NCBI GenBank assembly: GCA_002484335.1
Contig: DLJQ01000022.1
Location: 1-64,000, forward strand
DNA: 64,000 bases
Direction of reading: 5' to 3'
DNA from: Flavobacteriales bacterium UBA7612
GTDB lineage: Bacteria > Bacteroidota > Bacteroidia > Flavobacteriales > Weeksellaceae
In this document: positions 25,392 to 34,639 of the stretch, in pieces
Layout of the letters: every line of letters starts with the position of its first letter
Position numbering within the stretch: position 1 is the first letter of the stretch
Program-made: the position numbers and the translations under genes
The notes under the pieces: model-generated
The model's database searches: none
What the model was told of the DNA's origin: nothing
Seen by the model: the letters and a program-made list of their open reading frames with translations, nothing else

Positions 25392-27383
25392 ATGCAAGGA
25401 GAAGATGACTTAAGAGGTTTAGCTAAAATAATGGGTTTTATGCGAGCAGTAAGCATTATATTAGTCCTCATGCACTTTTATTGGTTTTGCTATTCATTAT
25501 TTTTAGATAATGGTTTAACTCTTGAAGTTATCAATAAAATATTGATTAATTTCAATCGTACAGCAGGATTATTCTCCTCCATTATTTTTACTAAAATTTT
25601 TGCTGTTTTATTACTCGCTCTAAGTTGTTTAGGAACAAAAGGTGTTAAAAATGAAAAGATTACTTGGTCTAAAATATATTGCCTTTTATTTATAGGTATT
25701 GTTTTATTTTTCTTCAATTTTCCATTATTAAAATTCAATCAAAAAGTAGCTACAATTTCATATTTCCTCACGACAAGTTTAGGTTATATCGCTATTATGG
25801 TTGCTGGAGTTTGGATGAGTAGATTACTCAAAAATAATTTAATGAATGATGTTTTTAATAATGAAAACGAAAGCTTTATGCAGGAAACTAAATTAATGGA
25901 AAATGAATATTCTGTTAATCTTGCTACAAAGTTTTATTACAAAGAAAAATGGAATAAGGGTTGGATTAATATTGTTAATCCTTTTAGAGCAACTATTGTT
26001 TTAGGAACACCTGGTTCTGGAAAATCATATGCTGTTATTAATAACTACATTAAGCAACATATTGAAAAAGGATTTTCAATGTACATCTACGACTTTAAAT
26101 TTGATGATCTTTCTACTATTGCATATAACCATTTATTAAAACATCAAGATAAATACGAAATACAACCAAAATTTTATATCATCAATTTTGATGATCCAAG
26201 TAAAAGTCATCGATGTAATCCACTGAATCCTGATTTTATGACTGATATCTCAGATGCTTATGAAGCAGCATATACTATTATGCTAAACCTTAATAGAAGC
26301 TGGATACAAAAACAAGGGGATTTCTTTGTAGAAAGTCCGATTATTTTATTAGCAGCTATTATTTGGTATCTTAAAATTTATGAAAATGGTAAATACTGTA
26401 CATTTCCACACGCAATTGAGCTATTAAATAAAAAATATTCAGATCTTTTTACTATTCTAACATCTTATCCTGATTTAGAAAATTATCTTTCTCCTTTTAT
26501 GGATGCTTGGCAAGGTGGTGCACAAGATCAATTACAAGGTCAAATTGCTTCAGCTAAAATTCCTTTATCACGGATGATCTCTCCTCAGTTATATTGGGTA
26601 ATGACAGGGAATGATTTTTCACTTGATATAAATAATCCCAAAGAACCTAAAATACTTTGTGTAGGAAATAATCCCGATCGTCAGAATATTTATTCTGCAG
26701 CTTTAGGTTTATATAATTCAAGAATTGTAAAACTCATTAACAAGAAAGGACAATTAAAAAGTTCCGTTATTATAGATGAGCTACCTACAATTTACTTTCG
26801 AGGGTTAGATAATCTTATAGCAACAGCAAGGAGTAATAAAGTGGCAGTATGCTTAGGTTTTCAAGATTTCTCTCAGTTAATTCGTGATTATGGAGACAAG
26901 GAAGCAAAAGTGATACAAAATACTGTAGGAAATATTTTTAGTGGTCAAGTAGTTGGAGAAACGGCTAAAAGTTTATCAGAACGATTTGGAAAAGTATTAC
27001 AAAAACGTCAAAGCATGACAATTAATCGAAGTGATAAATCTACTTCTATCTCTACTCAGTTAGATAGTTTAATTCCAGCTTCTAAAATCTCTACTCTTAC
27101 GCAAGGAATGTTTGTAGGAGCTGTTTCGGATAATTTTGATGAGCGTATTGAACAAAAAATATTTCATGCTGAAATTATAGTTGATAATGAAAAAGTTGCT
27201 TCTGAAACTAAAAACTATCAGAAAATTCCATCAATCCAATCATTTAAAAATAAAAACGGGAAGGATCAAATGAAGCTAGAAATTGAGGCAAATTATACAC
27301 AGATAAAACTAGATACTTTAAGTATCATTGAATCTGAACTTAATCGTATTGAAAATGAAAGTAATTTAATAAAACCAGATTAA
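25392..27383 (+). CDS. mobC: Type IV coupling protein MobC (VirD4/TraG family)
   Basis: This 663-aa protein has about four membrane segments in the first 150 residues, then an ATPase domain. Walker A is LGTPGSGKSYAVINNYI (about residues 203-219) and Walker B SSVIIDELPTIYF (about residues 457-469); a sensor-like VCLGFQDFSQL motif and the C-terminal TraM-recognition-type segment NTVGNIFSGQVVGETAKSLSERFGK follow. It couples the relaxase-DNA complex to the transfer channel. It is the last recognisable gene of the conjugative element on this side; an IS1 element follows at once. Confidence 0.92.
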   Translation: MQGEDDLRGLAKIMGFMRAVSIILVLMHFYWFCYSLFLDNGLTLEVINKILINFNRTAGLFSSIIFTKIFAVLLLALSCLGTKGVKNEKITWSKIYCLLFIGIVLFFFNFPLLKFNQKVATISYFLTTSLGYIAIMVAGVWMSRLLKNNLMNDVFNNENESFMQETKLMENEYSVNLATKFYYKEKWNKGWINIVNPFRATIVLGTPGSGKSYAVINNYIKQHIEKGFSMYIYDFKFDDLSTIAYNHLLKHQDKYEIQPKFYIINFDDPSKSHRCNPLNPDFMTDISDAYEAAYTIMLNLNRSWIQKQGDFFVESPIILLAAIIWYLKIYENGKYCTFPHAIELLNKKYSDLFTILTSYPDLENYLSPFMDAWQGGAQDQLQGQIASAKIPLSRMISPQLYWVMTGNDFSLDINNPKEPKILCVGNNPDRQNIYSAALGLYNSRIVKLINKKGQLKSSVIIDELPTIYFRGLDNLIATARSNKVAVCLGFQDFSQLIRDYGDKEAKVIQNTVGNIFSGQVVGETAKSLSERFGKVLQKRQSMTINRSDKSTSISTQLDSLIPASKISTLTQGMFVGAVSDNFDERIEQKIFHAEIIVDNEKVASETKNYQKIPSIQSFKNKNGKDQMKLEIEANYTQIKLDTLSIIESELNRIENESNLIKPD

Positions 27384-27404
27384 TTTGAATTATACAAAAA
27401 GAAA

Positions 27405-27824
27405 TCACGTCCAAAAATAAATTTTTAAAATAGCTGTTGTAATTGTTATACTCCTAGAAAAACAGATTGTTTTCCTTTGAAATCTTTTTAAAGATATTTT
27501 AATGGTAAGATTTTTCCTTTCAATATGATTTGTACCATATTTCCTTGTAAAATGAAAATTTTTTGGAATAAGAAATTTATAGTTAGCAAGTTTATCTGTA
27601 TAAATTCTTTCTGGTTTAGCATTTAATAACGTTTTTACAACCGTATTTAGTGTTTTATTTGTCCTTTTACCAAATGAAAATCCGACCACTTTTTTTGTTT
27701 CTCGTTCTAAAGCATAAACCAACCATTGTAAATTTTTCTTTTTATGAATATAAAATCTCATTTCATCAATCTCATATCTTTTTCCATAAATTAATATTGG
27801 ACGTTTGATTTTTTGAGCAATCAA
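27405..27824 (-). CDS. IS1 transposase, catalytic part (InsB-like)
   Basis: This DDE transposase region reads ILIYGKRYEIDEMRFYIHKKKNLQWLVYALERETKKVVGFSFGKRTNKTL, then RIYTDKLANYKFLIP and GTNHIERKNLTIK. It carries the catalytic Asp residues and the HIERKN Glu block of IS1. The ATG at 27824 falls inside the domain. True translation should come from the upstream InsA frame through a shift near 27865, since ISTTTLLKRIVLIAQKIKRP continues this frame upstream of the ATG. Confidence 0.75.
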   Translation of the reverse strand: MIAQKIKRPILIYGKRYEIDEMRFYIHKKKNLQWLVYALERETKKVVGFSFGKRTNKTLNTVVKTLLNAKPERIYTDKLANYKFLIPKNFHFTRKYGTNHIERKNLTIKISLKRFQRKTICFSRSITITTAILKIYFWT

Positions 27825-28104
27825 GACTATTCTTTTTAGTAAAGTTGTGGTAGATATGTTTTAAGACTCTTGAAATAGACCGAATACCTAATCCCTCTTT
27901 TATAAATTCTACGATATAATTATTAATTCTATGATGATAAGCCTTATAACTATAATAATCTAAAAATCTACACCTACATTTTTTGCAGAAAAATTGTTGC
28001 TTTTTTGTTTTAGTATGACCATTTTTAACTATTTTATTGGAATAACAGAATGGACAAATTTGAGTATCACTAACTTTGATACACGAGGTAGAAAAATTAA
28101 TCAT
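27772..28104 (-). CDS. IS1 transposase, N-terminal zinc-finger part (InsA-like)
   Basis: It starts at the ATG at 28104 (MINFSTSCIKVSDTQICPFCYSNKIVKNGH). A longer frame to 28185 would translate the flanking palindrome and is rejected. The CPFC...CKKCRCRF zinc finger and HTH-like GLGIRSISRVLK are typical of IS1 InsA. After VLK the 0 frame loses homology, and the catalytic part continues in the +1 frame. Classic IS1 uses a -1 slip, so this copy is more probably broken by a one-base change than programmed, though I cannot exclude it. Confidence 0.7.
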   Translation of the reverse strand: MINFSTSCIKVSDTQICPFCYSNKIVKNGHTKTKKQQFFCKKCRCRFLDYYSYKAYHHRINNYIVEFIKEGLGIRSISRVLKHIYHNFTKKNSLDCSKNQTSNINLWKKI

Positions 28105-28120
28105 TTTAGGCTGTTTCTTT

Positions 28121-28173
28121 AATCTAAAAATACAAAAGAGTAGATTATCTCTACTCTTTTGTATTTTTAGATT
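28121..28173. terminator. 53-bp palindrome, strong bidirectional terminator
   Basis: Two perfect 24-nt arms (28121-28144 and 28150-28173) flank a 5-nt loop. The stem base is A/T-rich and the tip is GAGTAGA/TCTACTC. It lies after the toxin-immunity genes, which are transcribed leftward from 28295, so it can end that operon. Part of it (left arm and tip) is repeated next to the IS1 remnant at 32400-32430. Confidence 0.75.
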
Positions 28174-28294
28174 AAATATTTTCATTGACTTTTAGTAACG
28201 TAACTTTTCAAAAAAAAACATATCATTAAATATGATAAATTACCACGTTTAATTGATTTTCTGTAAGTTCCTTTCCTAATGATGAAATCTAAAC

Positions 28295-29353
28295 TTAACT
28301 ATCTTTATCAAAAATATATAAAACTTTACCTTGCGTTAAAACACCCAATTTTTCATCATTTCCATCTATCTTACTGATACGTGATTGATATCCATTACCA
28401 TCGTCTTCAAACTCATGAAACCAATCGATTTGTTTCGTCTGACGATTAAATGCCGCAACCTTTACATCGTGATGACTTCCAAAATAGATGTGGTTATCAG
28501 TTAAAACAAAGTCTTTTAAGTCATTCCTAATTTTTTGAGCTAAAAATTCCTCTGTAAAATCTAATAAAGTAATTTCTCCATTTTTCGGATTGATTTCCCA
28601 ATAGAACTCCCACATAAAACCTATGAGTGTATTATTTTTCTCGTCGATAACAGTGGCTTCAGACAATGGAATGGCAGGGGGTAACCATTCGCATTGAAAA
28701 CTTGGTATATCGTGTATTTGATAGATTAGTTTTCCCGTTTCCACATCAAGTGCAATGATAGTGTGATGATTCAAGGTAATCCATAGTTTTCCCTCCAATA
28801 ATCCGATAAACTTCTTTACTTCCCAATCAGCAGCCTTGTCATAATTGTCGTCATGTGGATTGTTTGGAATGGATTGTAAGTCGAATTTCCATATTTCACA
28901 ACCATTTTTGACAAAATTTAATTGTACTTGTTTTGTATGAATTTGCAATAAAAAATCATTAATTCTATGAAAACTCCCTTCAATAGTATAATTCAATTTT
29001 TCTAATTCCTCAAATGGCTTAAATTGAAATTTGTATAAATCACTTACCCAACGTCCATTTTCATTCTTAAATATATTTTTAGAACTAATAAAATTATTCT
29101 CATACAATGTAGTTGGCTTAAATACTATGTCCATATCATATATAGCCTTACCATTTATATCAAAAAACTCCGTGGTATTTTCATTTGTATAACAACAAAA
29201 ACTATCTTCATAGAAGAAAAATCCTGAGTTCTCAATTTCTATCAAATTTCCATTGAAATATATTTGACTATTACTATCTTCAAAAGCGACATTTTTTTTT
29301 GAAATACAAAAATCATTAATTTTATCTATTATATTAACTTGTTTAAATAACAT
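28295..29353 (-). CDS. Beta-propeller-like protein, presumed immunity protein 2
   Basis: This 352-aa cytoplasmic-looking protein (no signal peptide) is made of repeated beta-strand blades, for example GKLWITLNHHTIIALDVETGKLIYQIHDI and NHIYFGSHHDVKVAAFNRQTKQIDWFHEFEDDGNGYQSRISK. These read like PQQ/WD-type propeller repeats. It resembles the 337-aa protein at 32702-33715 in blade spacing and in its end (KVLYIFDKD against NNLYVFG). Both directly follow a D...EYK nuclease-like toxin gene. The start overlaps the toxin stop by one base (TAATG), so it is translated with the toxin, as expected for an immunity partner. The role is inferred from context. Confidence 0.6.
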   Translation of the reverse strand: MLFKQVNIIDKINDFCISKKNVAFEDSNSQIYFNGNLIEIENSGFFFYEDSFCCYTNENTTEFFDINGKAIYDMDIVFKPTTLYENNFISSKNIFKNENGRWVSDLYKFQFKPFEELEKLNYTIEGSFHRINDFLLQIHTKQVQLNFVKNGCEIWKFDLQSIPNNPHDDNYDKAADWEVKKFIGLLEGKLWITLNHHTIIALDVETGKLIYQIHDIPSFQCEWLPPAIPLSEATVIDEKNNTLIGFMWEFYWEINPKNGEITLLDFTEEFLAQKIRNDLKDFVLTDNHIYFGSHHDVKVAAFNRQTKQIDWFHEFEDDGNGYQSRISKIDGNDEKLGVLTQGKVLYIFDKDS

Positions 29354-29856
29354 TAGTTTGATTTTATAAAATTATACAGTTTACTATCTGTCTTATTTAT
29401 TATTGATTTAAAATCTGATATTAAAATAGTCTTTAATTGTCCTTCACTGATGTTTGTTGGATATGATAACATATCAAATATACTATTTCTAATATTCTTG
29501 TTTCTCCATATCACATCAAATGTATTATCTAAATTCTTCTCATACATTTTTTTAAACTGCTCTACAATTTTTTCTCTATTAGCGAATTTTTTAGCATCAA
29601 ACTCATATCTTATTTTGTTAATGCCTTCTGCATCTTGTAGGTAGCTCAGATGTTGTTTTAGGAATGCATCACTGGTTGATATTCTATTGATAGATGCTTC
29701 GCTGTAACTCTTGTATTCGAACTTAATTCCATTATTTAATTCAATATCAAATCTACATTTTTCACAGATATTATCAATCTCCCCTTCAAATTTTCCATCA
29801 AATTTTTTAACTGTAGTTGTAGTAATCTCAGGAGTCTTTTTAATCTTATCTAACAT
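29353..29856 (-). pseudogene. Nuclease-like toxin domain, cut off from its carrier by a frameshift
   Basis: This 167-codon frame carries CEKCRFDIELNNGIKFEYKSY: Asp 37 and Glu 47-x-Lys 49 give a PD-(D/E)XK-like pattern. DAFLKQHLSYLQDAEGINKIRYEF follows, which aligns with KTFLDEFVKRDLNNIESLNNLQWRI of the 306-aa toxin at 33717-34637. The upstream 811-codon frame ends ...EGARLC-stop, overlapping this ATG. Adding one base there gives EGARFMLDKIK, matching QGVFYILEDIA of the intact paralogue. So toxin and carrier were probably one reading frame, now split by a one-base loss (or a sequencing error). As a free ORF it may still give a truncated domain. Confidence 0.65.
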
Positions 29857-32285
29857 AAACGTGCTCCTTCCATTGCATAGTTCGGTGAACCTCCGCTATT
29901 AACTTTTTTAAGTTCTTTTAGTACATCATCAAAACCATCTTTTTTAGAATACTTATTAGAAAAATCTAATACATCATCCAAATATTCATCCATATTTTTA
30001 AGGAAATTGGTTGTCGCTGTACCACAGGTAGTACATCCTGCACGAACATTGGCTTTGATAATATCTTGTAAACCTTGTTCTCCTCCTATATATGATAATG
30101 CTTTTTTGTTCTTTTCTGTTAAAAATTCGGCAACTTTGCGAACTGTATTATCATCTGTCGCAAATTTGGTTTCTCTACCAAAGGTTTTTAGTATTAATTC
30201 TTTAGAATCTTTTAAAAGTGGACTAATTTCATCACTGTATTTCAGTGCATTTCTCACATAATCTCCATCAATATATTTAGAATCGGCTTTAACACCATCT
30301 AATACTTTCTGTGTTAGCTTTTGATCGCCACCATAATAAACTGAAGATACATGAACTTCGTTGGCTCCAATTTCGCTAATCTTTTTGGCTTCTAGGATAT
30401 AACCGTTGGCATTGTCTGCTTTTCTGGCTACTATACCAACTAGCTGGCTAGCATCTTCGCCCACTTTCAGAGCTCCCTTCATGTATGCAGAACCTGCTAA
30501 CGGTATTGCAAATGAAGCACTGTAAATAGTTGCATTGGTATAATCGCCTCGGATACCTGCATATACAGCCCCAAAAGGATCGGTAAACGTATCAACACCT
30601 GGTATTAGCCCTACACCATCTACTACACCATAAACTACATCGTCAACCAACGCCATTTTATCAAAATTGTAAAAATGTTTTGATAATATTGGACTAGTAT
30701 TTAAAGATATTTCTACTTTACTGCCCCAAGCCCATGATTCTTTAGATTTTTCCCATAATTTATTAGTTAATTTTACATCATCTATATAGATTTCTCTAAA
30801 CTTGCCTAAATCGTCAGTTGAAATAGTTTTCCAAAGATTAGCATTGTTAATACTTCCTTCTTGTTCTTCTTTTGTTGTGTACTCAAAGTATAGTTTATTC
30901 GCTTTTTCTAAATATTGAGCATAAAGTCCTAGATATTCTTTGAAATTAGTATTCTTATACTCATCATTTAAGCTACGAATAGCATCATAACCTTTGGACT
31001 CGTAAAATGTTAGATTGTTAATAAAAGGATAACCTTTAATATCTTTAACCGAACTTTCAGCTCTTTGAATAATTTTACCATCAGCCATTTTATAATATCT
31101 ATTTACAAATAATGGCTTAGGTATTTCAGTATAAATACCCAATACTTTACTTAACCATTTTTTCTTGGTATCTATTTTTACAGCTGAATATTTTACGATA
31201 TCATTATCTTTTGTTTGAGAGAATCCGATTGGTAAACAATCTGTATCATGTGCCACTTTATAAGTGTAAGGCACTATAATAAGCATTGCTTTTTTACCTC
31301 CTAATTCTCCTGCACTAGATTTTATAACTTCGCTTGCTAATTTATCTACAAGGTCTGCTTTATAGAATTCTTTAAAATTTCTTTTTAAGAAAACAACTCC
31401 AACATAAGTGTCTTTTTTGTAATATGATAATAAATGAAGTTTATCTTCTAATAACTCTAAATCATCTTTGTCTATATCTGTAATAGAACCTTCTTTTCCA
31501 GAATTATTTACATATTGAATATGACTGTATTTCCCTTGTTCTCTTTCTTTGGTTTGAATAGATTTTCTATCGTTAAATCCTTTTAAAAATACAGTTTTTA
31601 TAGACTGAATATCTTTGTCTGAAGGTATAGATAAATATTCGAAAGAAGTTGTATTACATTCTTCATTACTACCGTCATCTGATTGATTATTAGGATCAAA
31701 TTTCCAATTATTATTCCCATTATCAACAGTAGAACTTGTAGCCCCAATACAAGGTAAATCTTTTCTATTATCATTATTCTCATGGATAAAACTAGATAAA
31801 TCACTATTTGCTTTAAGGTATTCTTTTACACCTACGTATTTATAGGTTGTTTTTCCACATGGATTATTCTTATTAAAGAATAAATAAATATCTTTTGTAT
31901 CATCTAATTTAGACTTATCAATAGGATTTATTTTGAAAATAATTGTGTCTGAGTTTTCTTTAGACTCATATCTATTTTCATTATAATTCCATGTATAGTA
32001 TTTATTATCTAATTTAAATCTAGGTAAAGTTCCATCGTCAGCATATTTTTTGTTATCTTCTATTATGTAATCTATATCATCAGTTACAGTTGAAGAAGCA
32101 ACAGAAAAAACAGAATAATTTGGCGTAATTGCATAACCACCATTAAACTCCCCCTCACTCTGATCTTGGAAAGCATACAATTTAAACTTAGGATCTCCGA
32201 TTTGTTTCCAGTCTAGGTGAGATAGGATGTTGGGCGTTCGAGCGGGTTTTTCGTTGTATCTTTTGTTCGCTAGTTCGCTACACAA
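29850..32285 (-). pseudogene. Orphan polymorphic-toxin cassette: carrier C-terminal region without N-terminus
   Basis: The 811-codon frame joins the 1495-aa carrier family from LSHLDWKQIGDPKFKLYAF onward (about codon 20). DNA there is nearly identical over some 70 bp to the same place in the full-length gene (36331-36402). The first 19 codons (MCSELANKRYNEKPARTPN) translate an extragenic repeat and are not native, so the cassette has no signal peptide or N-terminal domains. Further on lie a hydrophobic stretch (VVYGVVDGVGLIPGVDTFTDPFGAVYAGIRGDYTNATIYSASFAIPLAG), common before toxin domains, and CTTCGTATTNFL. It ends in a frameshift before the nuclease domain. Such promoterless orphan cassettes can replace the active toxin tip by recombination. 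Confidence 0.7.
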
Positions 32286-32315
32286 AAGGATGTCACTACA
32301 ACCCCTAACGCTAAA
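32230..32315. repeat. Extragenic repeat-like sequence at the cassette junction
   Basis: A GC-richer segment contains ATC-TTTTGT...ACAAAAGAT-type pairing with AGCGAAC words between the arms, unlike the surrounding coding sequence. It resembles the intergenic repeats I know from flavobacterial genomes. It supplies the artificial start of the 811-codon frame. Copy number in the genome is unknown from this window. Confidence 0.45.
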
Positions 32316-32506
32316 ATTACATTTTCAAAGAACGAATAAATACTCCATCACTAACTCTGATACACAAGGTAGAAAAATTAATCATTTTAGGCTGTTTCTT
32401 TAATCTAAAAATACAAAAGAGTAGATTATCTCTACTCTTTTTATTTATATATTTTTAATATTTATATTGAATTTCAGCGATTTAAATTAGTTAAAATTCC
32501 ATATCA
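32286..32506. other. Gene-free junction with an IS1 5' fragment
   Basis: Positions 32347-32440 closely match the 5' end of the IS1 copy and its neighbouring palindrome at 28060-28160. The IS1 frame begins (MINFSTLCIRVSD) and then ends in unrelated sequence. The word ATCACTAACTCTGATACA occurs at 32347-32364 and again at 32503-32520. The area looks like a scar of repeated recombination between toxin cassettes. Confidence 0.6.
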
Positions 32507-32700
32507 CTAACTCTGATACATTACCCTACTCGTGTTATTAGGAAAGTTTTCCCATGTTGCTTTTTTGTAACTTTTATATTCTCCTAAATGAGTTCTCCCA
32601 TTAATCGTTCTTTTTATATCAGCTTCAAATTGTCGATCTGTCAAATATTTTATTTCAAAACCTTCTATTGAATTTACAAATTCTTTGGGCTTGTTTCGTA
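32507..32700 (-). pseudogene. Remnant of a third nuclease-like toxin
   Basis: An open frame without a start reads FVNSIEGFEIKYLTDRQFEADIKRTINGRTHLGEYKSYKKATWENFPNN and stops at 32507. The FEADI...GEYKSYKKA block matches FDIEL...FEYKSYSEA of the toxin at 29353-29856 and the IDVVV...IEYKWY block of the 306-aa toxin. Only the catalytic segment is left. It begins immediately after the stop of the propeller immunity gene, so it is probably a displaced older cassette. Confidence 0.6.
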
Positions 32701-32701
32701 A

Positions 32702-33715
32702 TTAACCAAAAACATAAAGGTTATTCTCTGTAGTATGAACAAAGAGTTTTCCGTTGCTTGATTTTAAATCTTTTACTAAACCTTTTTCTTCAATTTCTGT
32801 GTGAAATACCAATTCTTTAGTTTCTATATTTAAAGCTCCTACTTGCAGACCTCTTTGCTCAGAAAAATATAAATATGGATAATCTACAGAAAAATAATCT
32901 GGCGAAAATCTAAATTTAACTTCTGTTTTTCCTAAATCTACATCGCCTATTTTATCGTCTATTATTTTATTTAATGGAAATAGTGTTTCTGATAAATCAA
33001 TACGTTTTACTTCGTATGTTTCGGGATTACTTATCCATAAAATTTGGTCGTATAATGTATAGCCTAGTCCATTTATTAATTTTTTACCCAATGTTTCTTC
33101 TGTACGATAAAGTTCTTTACCTGTATTAACATCTAATACAATAGAAACATATTTATTCTGTAGTAAACCATTTGTAAGTAAATGAATAACTATCTTTTCT
33201 TTATAAACATAATAATAGCGTAACAATACTTCTTCTGACTGTAGTAAATCGGTAAAAGATTGTTGCCAAAGAATTCCATTGTTATTAAGTTTATAACAAA
33301 ATAATTGCTCAATTGTAATTTTCAAATAAGTATTATTTATAAATAATTTTGGAAATCTACCAATATTATGATACTCTGTTATTTTATTTATTTTATTATC
33401 ATACTTAATTATATTTCTATTTGAATTAAGAATATATAGTTGATCATTTTCTATGAAACTATGTGTTAATATTAAACCAAAAAGTAATTTATTGTTTTCA
33501 TTTATTACATAAACATTTTCTCTTTCTTTATCACTTTTAGGCTGTAATAGTATATAATTATTAAATTTTTTTAAAAAAAAAACCCCTATATTTTCTTTTT
33601 TAAGAACCTTTAAATGAGTGTCATATATTGTTAAAAAGGTGTCATTTCCTACATAAATTTGATTATTAAGAATTTCAAATTCTTCTGCATTATTAATTAT
33701 ATTTTTTCTTATCAT
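32702..33715 (-). CDS. Beta-propeller-like protein, presumed immunity protein 1
   Basis: This 337-aa protein lacks a signal peptide and is built of short beta blades (NNQIYVGNDTFLTIYDTHLKVLKKENIG, DQLYILNSNRNIIKYDNKINKITEYHNIG, YLYFSEQRGLQVGALNIETKELVFHTEIEEKGLVKDLKSSNGKLFVHTTENNLYVFG). It follows the secreted 306-aa nuclease-like toxin with a 1-bp gap and is related to the 352-aa protein behind the second toxin. A cytoplasmic partner of a secreted toxin, conserved beside different copies of that toxin type, is best explained as immunity. This is inference; no biochemical signature is visible. Confidence 0.6.
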   Translation of the reverse strand: MIRKNIINNAEEFEILNNQIYVGNDTFLTIYDTHLKVLKKENIGVFFLKKFNNYILLQPKSDKERENVYVINENNKLLFGLILTHSFIENDQLYILNSNRNIIKYDNKINKITEYHNIGRFPKLFINNTYLKITIEQLFCYKLNNNGILWQQSFTDLLQSEEVLLRYYYVYKEKIVIHLLTNGLLQNKYVSIVLDVNTGKELYRTEETLGKKLINGLGYTLYDQILWISNPETYEVKRIDLSETLFPLNKIIDDKIGDVDLGKTEVKFRFSPDYFSVDYPYLYFSEQRGLQVGALNIETKELVFHTEIEEKGLVKDLKSSNGKLFVHTTENNLYVFG

Positions 33716-33716
33716 C

Positions 33717-34637
33717 CTATTTGAAAATTAAATTATACCAATCATTATTTGACTCTATAAATTCTAATACTTCTTTTACATTTGTAATTTCATTACGATA
33801 ATTTACATCATTTGCATAATTATCGATTAATTTTATTGTTTGTTGTTTATCTAACATTTTCCTCCCTTCATTAGAAGAAAGATATTCAATCACTTTTTCT
33901 TTGGTTAGTTTTTGCCCTTTGATACGCCATTGTAAATTGTTAAGACTTTCGATATTGTTTAAATCCCTTTTTACAAACTCATCTAAAAATGTTTTCTGTG
34001 AAACAGTTTTATCTCCTCCGTACCATTTATATTCTATTAAAAGATCATCGGCATTGCTTGTAGTCAACCCTTTATCATTTACAACAACATCTATAAAGCC
34101 ATTTGAATCGTCAATTTTACTTACCCTTACTTCACGATTTATTGTTTTTCCTGTAAAGGTTTTTGTGTCATTTGCTATATCTTCCAAAATATAAAAAACA
34201 CCTTGTTTTGAATTATTGGCAGAACCTGTAAAAACATTAAAAAACTTGTCGCATTCTATGCAATTTATATCATTCTTTTTTAAAGCAGATATAAAATTAT
34301 CTATTTTATCTACAATTTCTTTATAACCAACCTGTACTCCTTTGTTTCCCCAACCATTTATTTTTGACAATATTTCGTCTGACATACCTGACGAAAGGTA
34401 ATTGGGGTTTTTACGAATTTTAACAATAGATTGTAAACTTCCTATATCTTGTCTTAACTGTTTAGATTCTGAAAGTATTTTATAGGCATCATAATGTTCT
34501 ACTGGAGCATTCTTGTAAAATGCTTTAAAAGCATCATTCTTAGAATTAGCTATATCAATAAATAACTCATTTGCCCAACATTGTGCATTTAGGACTATTC
34601 CTATAAATATAAAAACAATTAAAAATATCTTTTTCAT
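33717..34637 (-). CDS. Secreted PD-(D/E)XK-like toxin
   Basis: This 306-aa protein has its own signal peptide (MKKIFLIVFIFIGIVLNAQ). A short linker like those before polymorphic toxin domains follows (APVEHYDAYKILSESKQLR), then a C-terminal domain with GFIDVVV (Asp 183) and LLIEYKWYGG (Glu 202-x-Lys 204), a PD-(D/E)XK-like pattern. KTFLDEFVKRDLNN follows, shared with the toxin at 29353-29856. It starts 2 bp after the 1495-aa carrier stop, and the propeller immunity gene follows 1 bp later. In the paralogous cassette the toxin domain was fused to the carrier; here it is a separate secreted protein. DNA- or RNA-cutting activity is inference. Confidence 0.6.
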   Translation of the reverse strand: MKKIFLIVFIFIGIVLNAQCWANELFIDIANSKNDAFKAFYKNAPVEHYDAYKILSESKQLRQDIGSLQSIVKIRKNPNYLSSGMSDEILSKINGWGNKGVQVGYKEIVDKIDNFISALKKNDINCIECDKFFNVFTGSANNSKQGVFYILEDIANDTKTFTGKTINREVRVSKIDDSNGFIDVVVNDKGLTTSNADDLLIEYKWYGGDKTVSQKTFLDEFVKRDLNNIESLNNLQWRIKGQKLTKEKVIEYLSSNEGRKMLDKQQTIKLIDNYANDVNYRNEITNVKEVLEFIESNNDWYNLIFK

Positions 34638-34639
34638 AA

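Larger units (their letters stand above)
27390..28110 (-). mobile_element. IS1-family insertion sequence
   Basis: The element contains InsA-like and InsB-like transposase parts on the minus strand, right after mobC. I could not identify matching terminal inverted repeats, so the ends are approximate. A large palindrome (28121-28173) adjoins its 5' side. A partial copy of the same 5' end plus that palindrome occurs again at about 32347-32440. Confidence 0.65.

Noticed and set aside
2100..27400. Integrase gene and attachment sites of the conjugative element
   Set aside because: No tyrosine or serine recombinase is present in the window and no long direct repeat flanks the block; the ends must lie outside or have been lost.
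29850..32285. An intact, independently expressed toxin gene
   Set aside because: No signal peptide, a start inside an extragenic repeat, and a frameshift before the nuclease domain.
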